DNA from: an uncultured Bacillaceae bacterium
Lineage (GTDB): Bacteria > Bacillota > Bacilli > Bacillales > Caldibacillaceae
DNA length: 49,704 bases
Direction of reading: 5' to 3'
Assembly (NCBI GenBank): GCA_937983015.1
Contig: CALKAK010000096.1
Location: forward strand, 1 to 49,704
Shown here: positions 24,865 through 32,640 of the stretch, piece by piece
How the letters are laid out: every line of letters starts with the position of its first letter
Numbering within the stretch: position 1 is the stretch's first letter
Translations under genes and position numbers: made by a program
The notes under the pieces: generated by a model
What the model was told of the DNA's origin: nothing
Database searches by the model: none
The model's input: only the letters and a program-made list of their open reading frames with translations

Positions 24865-25740
24865 ATGAAAAAACTAATGTTAAAAAAAGCGGCTCTGGTT
24901 GCTTTCATCATATCGATCTTCACGCTCATCGCGGCCTGCGATTCCGGCGAAGGTAGTGGGCTTCGGGACGGACAAGACAGGCAAGTTAAAGAAGAAACGG
25001 CTTGGGATCGCATCCAAAAAGAAGGAAAAATAAAAGTAGCCACATCCGGCACCCTTTACCCCACTTCTTATCATGATGCAGAAAGCGATGAATTAACCGG
25101 TTTTGAAGTAGAGATCGTAAAAGAGCTGGCCCGGCGCCTGAATCTCGAAGTTGAATTCGTCGAGATGGCCTTTGACGGCATGCTTACTTCGATCAATAGT
25201 GGTCAGGTAGATATTGCCGCTAATGATATTTCGATAACCGAAGAAAGGAAGGAAAAATTTGCCTTTTCCGACCCTTATAAGTTCTCTTTTGCCACGATGA
25301 TCGTTAGAAAAGATGATCTATCAGGAATTAAAACGATCGAAGATATCAAGGGCAAAAAGGCTGCCGGTGAGGCAACTACCGTATACATGGATATCGCCCG
25401 GATGTACGGTGCGGAAGAGGTTATTTACGATAATGCGACCAATGAGTTGTACTTACGTGATGTTGCGACCGGTAGAACGGATTTGATCATTAACGATTAC
25501 TATTTACAAAAATTTGCCCTGGAAGCATTTCCGGATTTAAATATCACCATTCACCCGGATATAAAATTTAAAATCCCTAACGAAGGTACAGGAATCATCA
25601 TGAAAAAAGGTGAAACCGAGTTACAAGAAAATATCAACAAGGTGATTCGTGAAATGCTTGAGGATGGTACGATTTCTGAACTCTCCAAACGGTTTTTCGG
25701 TGGCGATGATGTAACCGTAATGCCTGAATTGGAATATTAA
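24865..25740 (+). CDS. Amino-acid ABC transporter substrate-binding lipoprotein
   Basis: Extracellular solute-binding protein, family 3, tethered to the membrane. The 291-aa product has a lipoprotein signal peptide with lipobox IAAC (lipidated Cys25), then a linker and the binding fold starting KIKVATSGTLYPTSYHD. Typical motifs are LTGFEVEIVKELARRL, VDIAANDISITEERKEKFAFSDPY and DLIINDYYL. It resembles the TcyA/FliY group, so cystine or another polar amino acid is possible, but the ligand cannot be read. The ATG at 24865 lies 4 nt after GGAGGTTT, and a GTG one codon earlier is less likely. The permease gene follows after a structured 154-nt gap. No ATPase gene is adjacent. Confidence 0.9.
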   Translation: MKKLMLKKAALVAFIISIFTLIAACDSGEGSGLRDGQDRQVKEETAWDRIQKEGKIKVATSGTLYPTSYHDAESDELTGFEVEIVKELARRLNLEVEFVEMAFDGMLTSINSGQVDIAANDISITEERKEKFAFSDPYKFSFATMIVRKDDLSGIKTIEDIKGKKAAGEATTVYMDIARMYGAEEVIYDNATNELYLRDVATGRTDLIINDYYLQKFALEAFPDLNITIHPDIKFKIPNEGTGIIMKKGETELQENINKVIREMLEDGTISELSKRFFGGDDVTVMPELEY

Positions 25741-25742
25741 TG

Positions 25743-25826
25743 CGGACAAATGTACTTTTTCACGACCGCACTAAAGGTCGTAAGAAAACTGCTCGAATAC
25801 CTGGGCAGTTTTCTCAATTTTGTCCG
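25743..25826 (+). ncRNA. Three-way-junction-like RNA element between binding protein and permease
   Basis: An outer stem CGGACAAA (25743-25750)/TTTGTCCG (25819-25826) encloses two perfect hairpins: ACGACC/GGTCGT (25762-25767, 25776-25781) and the 10-bp AGAAAACTGC/GCAGTTTTCT. It starts 2 nt after the lipoprotein stop codon. It could be an mRNA-stabilising or processing element that allows more binding protein than permease, or an inefficient terminator. I do not recognise it as a named RNA family. Confidence 0.55.
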
Positions 25827-25894
25827 GTCCTCAAAGTAAATGTATATGCTGATCTCCTTGAAAAATGTGGGTTTTCCTTCGAAAGGTGATAAGA

Positions 25895-26575
25895 ATGCAA
25901 AAGATCCAATGGGAATATATTTTTAATCCACGCCTGGCCATCGAATCACTGCCTTATGTTTTACAAGGTCTCGGCTTCACCTTGTTAATCGCGATCGTGA
26001 GTATGGCGATTGGTCTTGTGATCAGTTTGTTTTTGGCGATCGGCCGTATTTCAAAAACCGCTTTATTTCAGCTTCCTTCCCGTGCCTACATATCGTTCAT
26101 GCGAGGGGTTCCGGTACTTGTGATCTTGTTTGTTTTGTATTTCGGTTTCCCCCTTATCGGTATTGAATTTACCGCTGTGACCGCAGCCATCATTGGCTTT
26201 AGTTTGAATAGCGCAGCTTATATGGCGGAGACGAATCGGGGCGCAATCCAGGCGATCGACCGGGGCCAGTGGGAGGCGGCTTTTTCCCTCGGTTTGACCT
26301 ACTGGCAAACCTTTTTTGGCGTGATTTTACCGCAGGCTGTTAAAATCGCGGTTCCGTCCTTGATCAATGTTTTTCTCGATCTAATTAAAGGGACCTCGCT
26401 TGCTGCGATGATCACGGTCCCGGAATTGTTTCAACGGGCAAAAATTGTCGGTGGTCGAGAATTGGATTACATGACGATGTATATATCGGTCGCTTTCATC
26501 TATTGGGGAATTTGTTCGATGGTTGAAATGATTCAAAATCGGTTAGAAAAACACTTGATGAAAGCTCCAAGATGA
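25895..26575 (+). CDS. Amino-acid ABC transporter permease
   Basis: A 226-aa inner-membrane permease of the HisM/GlnP family with about five transmembrane helices. The EAA loop that contacts the ATPase is clear (EAAFSLGLTYWQTFFGVILPQA), as is the family segment RGVPVLVILFVLYFGFP. The ATG at 25895 follows AAAGGTGAT. It presumably pairs with the lipoprotein just upstream. The expected ATP-binding gene is not next to it: the following 511 nt hold the hisS T-box leader. The ATPase must be encoded elsewhere or borrowed from another system. Confidence 0.93.
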   Translation: MQKIQWEYIFNPRLAIESLPYVLQGLGFTLLIAIVSMAIGLVISLFLAIGRISKTALFQLPSRAYISFMRGVPVLVILFVLYFGFPLIGIEFTAVTAAIIGFSLNSAAYMAETNRGAIQAIDRGQWEAAFSLGLTYWQTFFGVILPQAVKIAVPSLINVFLDLIKGTSLAAMITVPELFQRAKIVGGRELDYMTMYISVAFIYWGICSMVEMIQNRLEKHLMKAPR

Positions 26576-26726
26576 CGAAAGTATTTCTTTTGTAAATAGG
26601 TTCTACTTTTTAGCCGCATGCACCAGCAATGTTCACACATTTTCATCCACACGCGTACCGGGTATCTCGTTAGTAAAATCGGTGCAGAATGCTATAAAAT
26701 CAATCGTTTGATCCTGTTTTCTAGGC

Positions 26727-26755
26727 TTGACAATTCGTACCAATTTCCGTAAGAT
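26727..26755 (+). promoter_or_regulatory. Promoter of the hisS-aspS T-box transcript
   Basis: TTGACA (26727-26732), a 17-nt spacer and TAAGAT (26750-26755). Bases 26576-26726 upstream hold nothing else I recognise. Confidence 0.7.
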
Positions 26756-26761
26756 AAAATA

Positions 26762-27050
26762 ACTAGATTGAGCGAATAGCGACAAATCCCATGACGGAGA
26801 GAAGTAGTTTCGCCCCACATGGCCAGAGAGGGAATGCCGTGGCTGGAAGCATTCCTCCATGATGACGAAACGAAAGACACTCCTGAGGATCGTCCCTGAA
26901 CGACAAGTAAATCCGCTTGTTCAGTAGGGGATGAACGTACACTGGCGTTAACAGTTCGAGTGGGGAAACGTCTATAACGTTTCTCAACTAGGGTGGCACC
27001 GCGAGATCGGCTCTCGTCCCTTGTTGTATTTTAGGGACGGGAGTTTTTTT
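26762..27050 (+). promoter_or_regulatory. T-box riboswitch of hisS-aspS
   Basis: A tRNA-sensing leader. Stem I carries the GA-rich motif GGAGAGAAGTAG on its 5' side and a specifier loop after the CGAAAC strand: GAAAGACAC. The Asp codon GAC is at 26876-26878, with an overlapping His codon CAC at 26878-26880. The antiterminator T-box AGGGTGGCACCGCG is at 26990-27003; its UGGC end complements a GCCA acceptor end (discriminator G, as in tRNA-Asp). The terminator pairs 27011-27021 with 27033-27043, followed by seven T. Uncharged tRNA should stabilise the antiterminator and switch on both synthetase genes. Confidence 0.92.
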
Positions 27051-27086
27051 GTACATAGTTTTGCAAGGTTGAAGGAGGAAAATGGA

Positions 27087-28370
27087 ATGAAGTATCAAAT
27101 CCCGCGCGGTACACAGGATATTTTGCCTGAACGGGTAACCACCTGGCAGTGGATCGAAGAAACCTTTAAAAAGATCGCGGAACGGTATCATTATAAGGAA
27201 ATCCGCACGCCGATTTTCGAGCAAACGGAAGTTTTTGCCCGGGGTGTCGGGGAAACGACGGATATCGTGCAAAAAGAAATGTACACCTTTAATGACCGTG
27301 GTGGCAGAAGCCTTACCCTTCGCCCAGAGGGAACTGCTGCGGTCGTCCGTTCGTATGTGGAAAATAAAATGTACGGCAACCCAAATCAACCGGTTAAACT
27401 CTATTATCTCGGGCCGATGTTCCGCTATGAACGTCCACAGCATGGCAGGTTCCGCCAATTTGTCCAATTCGGGGTAGAGGTACTTGGAAGTAACGATCCG
27501 GCTATCGATGCGGAAGTGATCGCTTTAGCCCTTGATCTATACCGCGCTGTGGGCATTACAAATGTCAAGCTTGTCATCAATAGCCTCGGGGACCTCGACA
27601 GCCGGTTGCGCCATCGCGAGGCTTTGATCAACCATTTTAGACCATTCATCCATGAGTTTTGTGAGGATTGTCAAAATCGTCTTGAACAAAATCCGTTACG
27701 TATTCTTGATTGTAAAGTGGACCGAGATCATGAATTGATGAAAACCGCACCGGCGATTCTCGATTATTTAAACGAACATTCGCAAGACCATTTTAATGAG
27801 GTTCGTGCTTATTTGGATGCGCTCGAAATTCCATATACCGTTGATCCGACATTAGTGCGCGGTCTCGATTATTACAATCACACCGCTTTTGAAATCATGA
27901 GCACACAGGAAGGCTTCGGGGCGATCACTTCCCTCTGTGGTGGCGGTCGCTACAACGGTCTTGTCGAGGAGTTTGGTGGGCCTAAGACTCCGGGAATCGG
28001 TTTTGCTCTCAGTATCGAGCGGGTGATTTCCGCTTTAGAAGCGGAAAAGAAAAAATTACCGGAAGGAGAAGCGCTTGATGTTTACATTGTCACCGTGGGG
28101 GAGCAAGCGAAACGGAGGGCAATCCGCCTGCTGCACGAATTGCGGTCCGCCGGTTTTTCTTGCGACATGGATTATATGGGGAGAAAAATCAAAGCCCAGT
28201 TTAAAGCGGCCGATCGCTATCGGGCAAAGTATACCATTATTATCGGCGATGAAGAACTGGAAAAGGGAGTCGGTCAGGTAAAAAATATGCAGACCGGAGT
28301 TCAAGAAGCGGTTTTACTGGAAAACATTATGATGTACTTGCTAAAGGATGAAGGAGGCAACAGAGAATGA
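27087..28370 (+). CDS. hisS: Histidyl-tRNA synthetase
   Basis: Class II synthetase charging tRNA-His. The 427-aa product has MKYQIPRGTQDILP at the start, motif 2 with TLRPEGTAAVVR and YLGPMFRYERPQHGRFRQF, the histidine motif LVRGLDYYNHTAFE, motif 3 GIGFALSIER, and a C-terminal anticodon-binding domain. The ATG at 27087 lies after GAAGGAGG; the upstream frame belongs to the T-box terminator. The stop overlaps the aspS start (ATGA), so the two are translationally coupled. Confidence 0.98.
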   Translation: MKYQIPRGTQDILPERVTTWQWIEETFKKIAERYHYKEIRTPIFEQTEVFARGVGETTDIVQKEMYTFNDRGGRSLTLRPEGTAAVVRSYVENKMYGNPNQPVKLYYLGPMFRYERPQHGRFRQFVQFGVEVLGSNDPAIDAEVIALALDLYRAVGITNVKLVINSLGDLDSRLRHREALINHFRPFIHEFCEDCQNRLEQNPLRILDCKVDRDHELMKTAPAILDYLNEHSQDHFNEVRAYLDALEIPYTVDPTLVRGLDYYNHTAFEIMSTQEGFGAITSLCGGGRYNGLVEEFGGPKTPGIGFALSIERVISALEAEKKKLPEGEALDVYIVTVGEQAKRRAIRLLHELRSAGFSCDMDYMGRKIKAQFKAADRYRAKYTIIIGDEELEKGVGQVKNMQTGVQEAVLLENIMMYLLKDEGGNRE

Positions 28371-30148
28371 CATTGTTCGGTCGTAGCTGTTATTGCGGGG
28401 AAATTTCGGAGGAATTAGTCGGTCAGACCGTTCAATTAAAAGGCTGGGTCCAGAAACGTCGCGACCTCGGTGGACTTATTTTCATCGATTTAAGGGACAA
28501 AAAAGGAATCGTTCAAGTTGTAGTAAACCCGGAGATCGCTCAAGACGCCTTTACGACAGCTGAAGAAGTGCGGAGCGAATACGTATTACATGTAGAAGGA
28601 AAAGTTGTTCCCCGTAGTGAAGATGCGATCAATCCTAAATTAAAAACGGGAAAAGTGGAAATTCAATGCACCCATCTTTCAATTATCAATAAGGCAAAAA
28701 CACCGCCTTTTTCCGTGGGAAATAATACAGATGTTTCCGAAGAAATCCGCTTGAAATACCGTTATATCGATTTGCGTCGCCCGGTGATGTTAGAAACCTT
28801 GAAATTGCGTCACAAATTAGTTAAAGCTGTGCATGAATTCCTAGACCGGGAAGGGTTTTTGGAAATAGAAACACCGTATCTAACGAAAAGCACGCCGGAA
28901 GGAGCGCGGGACTATCTCGTACCGAGTCGTGTTCATCCTGGTGAATTCTATGCATTGCCGCAAAGCCCGCAAATATTTAAACAATTACTGATGATCGCTG
29001 GAGTTGAACGGTATTACCAGATCGCCCGTTGTTTCCGCGATGAAGATCTACGGGCCGATCGACAACCGGAGTTTACGCAAATCGATATAGAAATGAGTTT
29101 CATGAGTCAGGAAGAGATCATGGATTTAACGGAACGCATGATCAAATACGTCGTGAAAAAAGTGAAAGGAATAGAACTGACCGAACCTTTCCCGCGCTTG
29201 ACGTATGATGAAGCGATGGAGAGGTTCGGATCGGATAAGCCGGATACCCGTTTCGGGCTGGAATTACAGAATGTCTCTAAGATCGTAGCCGATTCTTCTT
29301 TTCAGGTGTTCGCCAAAGCCGTGCAAAGCGGTGGGGTCGTCAAAGCGATCAATGTAAAAGGCGCCGCTAACGATTACTCTCGGAAAAAAATCGACGAACT
29401 GACTGAATTCGTCAAAATTTACGGTGCGAAAGGTCTGGCCTGGTTGAAGGTAACCGATGAAGGTTTAACCGGACCAATCGCCAAATTCCTTTGTGATGAT
29501 GAGAAAGGATCGTTACAAGAATATCTGGAAGCTGAAAATGGCGACTTGCTCTTGTTTGTGGCGGACAAAAAATCCGTGGTCAATGATGCGCTGGGAGCGC
29601 TTCGTCTGAAACTCGGGAAAGAGTTACAGTTGATCGATGAGGATCGCCTGAATTTCCTCTGGGTGATCAACTGGCCACTTCTCGAGTATGATGAGGAAGA
29701 AGGACGGTATTATGCAGCCCATCACCCGTTCACGATGCCGCAAGAACAAGATCTTCCTTTATTAGAAACGAATCCGGAACAGGTTCATGCCCAGGCATAC
29801 GATATCGTTTTAAATGGTTATGAACTCGGCGGCGGTTCATTGCGGATCTTTAATCGCGAACTACAAGAACGAATGTTTAAAGCACTTGGTTTTTCTGAAG
29901 AGAAAGCTCGAGAACAGTTCGGGTTCTTACTTGACGCTCTTGAATACGGGGCGCCCCCGCATGGGGGGATCGCTATCGGTCTGGATCGTTTTGTCATGTT
30001 GCTCGCCGGAAGAACGAATCTGCGCGATACGATCGCTTTTCCGAAAACGGCTAGTGCGGCTGACCCGTTAACCAATGCCCCTAGTGAGGTAAGCGAAGAG
30101 CAGTTGGCGGAATTAAAATTGCATATCCAGTGCGATGAAAACAGGTAA
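28367..30148 (+). CDS. aspS: Aspartyl-tRNA synthetase
   Basis: Class IIb synthetase charging tRNA-Asp. The 593-aa product has the N-terminal OB-fold anticodon domain (WVQKRRDLGGLIFIDLRDKKG), catalytic core with FLEIETPYLTKSTPEGARDYLVPSR and CFRDEDLRADRQPEFTQ, the bacterial GAD insertion (about 280-420) and motif 3 GIAIGLDRFVMLL. It overlaps hisS by 4 nt and has AAGGAGG within hisS. In B. subtilis yrvM follows aspS; here the next element is 6S RNA. Confidence 0.98.
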   Translation: MTLFGRSCYCGEISEELVGQTVQLKGWVQKRRDLGGLIFIDLRDKKGIVQVVVNPEIAQDAFTTAEEVRSEYVLHVEGKVVPRSEDAINPKLKTGKVEIQCTHLSIINKAKTPPFSVGNNTDVSEEIRLKYRYIDLRRPVMLETLKLRHKLVKAVHEFLDREGFLEIETPYLTKSTPEGARDYLVPSRVHPGEFYALPQSPQIFKQLLMIAGVERYYQIARCFRDEDLRADRQPEFTQIDIEMSFMSQEEIMDLTERMIKYVVKKVKGIELTEPFPRLTYDEAMERFGSDKPDTRFGLELQNVSKIVADSSFQVFAKAVQSGGVVKAINVKGAANDYSRKKIDELTEFVKIYGAKGLAWLKVTDEGLTGPIAKFLCDDEKGSLQEYLEAENGDLLLFVADKKSVVNDALGALRLKLGKELQLIDEDRLNFLWVINWPLLEYDEEEGRYYAAHHPFTMPQEQDLPLLETNPEQVHAQAYDIVLNGYELGGGSLRIFNRELQERMFKALGFSEEKAREQFGFLLDALEYGAPPHGGIAIGLDRFVMLLAGRTNLRDTIAFPKTASAADPLTNAPSEVSEEQLAELKLHIQCDENR

Positions 30149-30168
30149 TGATTGCCATTTTCATTTAC

Positions 30169-30197
30169 TTGTGAGCGATATATAAGCGTGCTATAAT
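30169..30197 (+). promoter_or_regulatory. Promoter of the 6S RNA gene
   Basis: TTGTGA (30169-30174), a 17-nt spacer and TATAAT (30192-30197), placing the first nucleotide near 30204-30206. Confidence 0.82.
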
Positions 30198-30204
30198 AAA
30201 GGTA

Positions 30205-30402
30205 GAAAAGAGATACCTGATGTGCCCGTCAGTTAAGACTGAGTTTTGGCCGAACACCAATAAAAAGGGAGTCCGGGAGTTTCCAGGCGGCGTAAATGCC
30301 CTTGTTCAGGGACTTACAAAGTCTGGAACAGGACACCCACCTGCCGAGAGCGGGTTCAAAACGAAGTCAAGGAAACGACGGCACAATTGGGATCTCTTTT
30401 TA
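30205..30402 (+). ncRNA. ssrS: 6S RNA
   Basis: Regulatory RNA that mimics an open promoter and traps sigma-A RNA polymerase. The ends pair in a closing stem: AAAAGAGAT at 30207-30215 with ATCTCTTTT at 30392-30400. The characteristic text ACCTGATGTG and GTTTTGGCCGAACACC near the 5' end resembles B. subtilis 6S-1 (bsrA), which also lies in the aspS-rarA interval. Length about 197 nt fits. Exact ends are estimated from the promoter and the closing stem. Confidence 0.85.
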
Positions 30403-30468
30403 CGTAACGAAGAAACATGTTTTTGAGCCGATAAGGCTTGTCGAATAATCGAATGCGTTGTAAAGGAA

Positions 30469-30500
30469 AGGATGACCGGATACGCGGGTCATCCTTTTTT
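30469..30500 (+). terminator. Terminator downstream of 6S RNA
   Basis: AGGATGACC (30469-30477) pairs perfectly with GGTCATCCT (30487-30495), followed by a T-run. The 65 nt between the 6S closing stem and this hairpin contain nothing I recognise; a longer 6S precursor may end here. Confidence 0.88.
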
Positions 30501-30550
30501 GTATACAACGATCCTTTGTTCGCTGGTTCGAGGTTTGATGATAGAAATCA

Positions 30551-30559
30551 TGGTACAAT
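30551..30559 (+). promoter_or_regulatory. Extended -10 promoter for rarA
   Basis: TGGTACAAT (30551-30559) fits TGnTATAAT with one change. No -35 at ideal spacing; TTGATG lies 13 nt upstream of the hexamer. Confidence 0.5.
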
Positions 30560-30613
30560 AGGTTATATTGATAATACTTTTGCATTCTTTCATGTTGAAT
30601 GGGAGGGGTTATA

Positions 30614-31915
30614 TTGGAACATGAACCACTCGCCTACCGAATGCGACCTACCCATATCGATGAAATCGTCGGGCAGGATGAAGTAATCGGTAAGCATACC
30701 GGTTTATATAAAATGATAAAGAATGGTTATGTACCTTCCATGCTGCTTTATGGTGAACCGGGAACGGGGAAAACTTCCATCGCTTACGCTATCGCCGGAA
30801 CGACAAAACTACCATTTTTCGCACTCAACGCGACGACAGCGGGTAAAAAAGATATAGAAATGGTTGTTGAAGAAACGAGGATTCAGGGTAAGGTCATCCT
30901 CTTTTTAGATGAAATACATCGCTTCAATAAAGCCCAGCAGGATTTCTTGTTACCACATGTCGAACGGGGCGATATCGTATTAATCGGTGCGACAACGGAA
31001 AATCCTTTTCACGATGTCAATCCAGCGATACGCAGTCGCTGCGGTCAGATCAAACAATTAAAACGCCTCGAACCGCAAGATCTCGCTAAACTGCTTCGCC
31101 GGGCATTACGGGATGAAAAGAAAGGCCTTGGCAAATACAGCATCATTATTTCCGATCAACAGATTGAGAATATAGCGATCGGCGCTGGAGGCGATGCCAG
31201 AAGAGCGTTAACCTTACTCGAATTAATCGTTCAGGCTTCTACTCAGAATGAACAGGGTGAGATCATCATCGAGGATGAAACGATCGCGGATTTTATTGAA
31301 GATGTCGGCGTTTATGGAGATCGCAAAGGTTCCCATTTTTACAATCTGTTGTCGGCGTTGCAAAAAAGTATTCGCGGTAGCGATGTGAATGCGGCGCTTT
31401 ATTATCTCGCCCACCTTCTGGAAACGGGTGATCTTGTCGCGGTCAATCGCCGCCTCCTTGTAATCGCATACGAAGATATCGGTCTGGCGGATCCCCAGGT
31501 AGGGACCAATGTCCTGGCGGCGGTGATGGCTAGTGAACGATTAGGATTACCGGAAGCGAGAATTCCTCTCGCGGTTGCTGTCGTACAGATGTGTTTATCC
31601 ACCAAATCGAATTCCGCTTATAAAGCTTTGGATCGTGCGATACAAGATATTAAAAAAGGACGGGTCGGAGAAATACCGAAGTACTTGCGGGATGCACATT
31701 ATCAAGGAGCGAAGGTGCTCGGTCACGTCGGTTACAAATACCCCCACGATTTCCCGATCGGTACTTTTGGTGGCTGGGTCAATCAGGAATATCTCCCGGA
31801 AAATTTAATCGGCACTGAATATTATCAGCCCGTTTTAGCGGGAAAAGAAAGACAGCTTGGGGCCATTTATAATAAGTTGAAAGAATTTAAACGAAAAGGA
31901 GGACCGAAAGAATAA
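30614..31915 (+). CDS. rarA: Replication-associated recombination AAA+ ATPase RarA/MgsA
   Basis: A clamp-loader-like ATPase acting at stalled replication forks. The 433-aa product begins MEHEPLAYRMRPTHIDEIVGQ and has Walker A GEPGTGKTS, Walker B FLDEIHRFN, sensor GATTENP, arginine-finger region SRCGQ and the C-terminal tetramerisation domain with GSDVNAALYYLAHLLE. The start is the TTG at 30614, 5 nt after GGGAGGGG. It is separated from aspS by 6S RNA, as in relatives. Confidence 0.95.
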   Translation: MEHEPLAYRMRPTHIDEIVGQDEVIGKHTGLYKMIKNGYVPSMLLYGEPGTGKTSIAYAIAGTTKLPFFALNATTAGKKDIEMVVEETRIQGKVILFLDEIHRFNKAQQDFLLPHVERGDIVLIGATTENPFHDVNPAIRSRCGQIKQLKRLEPQDLAKLLRRALRDEKKGLGKYSIIISDQQIENIAIGAGGDARRALTLLELIVQASTQNEQGEIIIEDETIADFIEDVGVYGDRKGSHFYNLLSALQKSIRGSDVNAALYYLAHLLETGDLVAVNRRLLVIAYEDIGLADPQVGTNVLAAVMASERLGLPEARIPLAVAVVQMCLSTKSNSAYKALDRAIQDIKKGRVGEIPKYLRDAHYQGAKVLGHVGYKYPHDFPIGTFGGWVNQEYLPENLIGTEYYQPVLAGKERQLGAIYNKLKEFKRKGGPKE

Positions 31916-31950
31916 ATAAAGTGGAATCGTTCGTCAAGGAAATGAAAATG

Positions 31951-31959
31951 TGCTATAAT
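31951..31959 (+). promoter_or_regulatory. Extended -10 promoter for cymR
   Basis: TGCTATAAT (31951-31959) is a perfect extended -10. TCGTCA lies at -35 spacing (31931-31936). The leader before cymR would be about 130 nt. Confidence 0.6.
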
Positions 31960-32095
31960 TCATTAGGCAAATTAGACCGGTTCGCTCTTATTACAGAATG
32001 AGAAAATTCTTTATTGATGCATATACTTTTTTCCAGAACCCTATTTACGAATCGATCGATTCGTTAAAAGAATATTTATAAGAAAGGGTGGCTGC

Positions 32096-32518
32096 ATGCG
32101 AGTTTCTACAAAGGGCCGTTACGGACTTACGATCATGATAGAACTGGCAAAAAATTACGGGAAAGGACCGGTATCGCTCAAATCGATCGCCCGGGCAAAC
32201 AACCTTTCGGAACATTATCTTGAACAAATCGTCGCCCCCCTTAGAAATGCTGGCTTTGTAAATAGTGTTCGGGGTGCCTATGGTGGATATTTACTCGTCC
32301 GGGAACCAGCAGACATTACCGCGGGAGATATTATTAAAGTCCTCGAAGGTCCAATTCAGCTTGTTGAAGGAATCGAAGACGAACTTCCTGCACAGCGCGA
32401 ATTATGGATGCGTATTTCCGAAGCCATCAAAAAAGTCCTGGATGAGACGACATTGGAAGATTTGGCACGAAATGCTGATGGAGATCATGAAGTAGAAGGA
32501 TATATGTACTATATTTAA
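32096..32518 (+). CDS. cymR: Rrf2-family cysteine metabolism repressor CymR
   Basis: A 140-aa winged-helix regulator of the Rrf2 family. The N-terminus MRVSTKGRYGLTIMIELAKNYGKGPVSLKSIA and recognition region NLSEHYLEQIVAPLRNAGFV match CymR. There are no cysteines, so it is not an Fe-S-binding IscR or NsrR. In B. subtilis CymR works with cysteine synthase CysK to repress sulfur uptake and cysteine synthesis genes. The ATG lies after AAAGGGTGG. It is followed by iscS, as in relatives. Confidence 0.93.
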   Translation: MRVSTKGRYGLTIMIELAKNYGKGPVSLKSIARANNLSEHYLEQIVAPLRNAGFVNSVRGAYGGYLLVREPADITAGDIIKVLEGPIQLVEGIEDELPAQRELWMRISEAIKKVLDETTLEDLARNADGDHEVEGYMYYI

Positions 32519-32572
32519 ATATAGTAGGGAGATTTCAATGTTTATTACCAGGTTTGTCTGACCGAAAATCGT

Positions 32573-32590
32573 GCATCATAATAATGATGC
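32573..32590 (+). repeat. Stem-loop between cymR and iscS
   Basis: GCATCAT and ATGATGC form a perfect 7-bp stem with an AATA loop. No T-run follows, so it is not a standard terminator. Confidence 0.5.
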
Positions 32591-32640
32591 GGGAGCCAAA
32601 ACGATCTAAAGTATAGCCTTTGGAAAAAGCAGGTGGAATA

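Noticed and set aside
32538..32561. Seven-codon ORF (MFITRFV) with a GGGAG motif between cymR and iscS
   Set aside because: Too short to support as a gene; it contains no Cys codon that would suggest cysteine-dependent attenuation.
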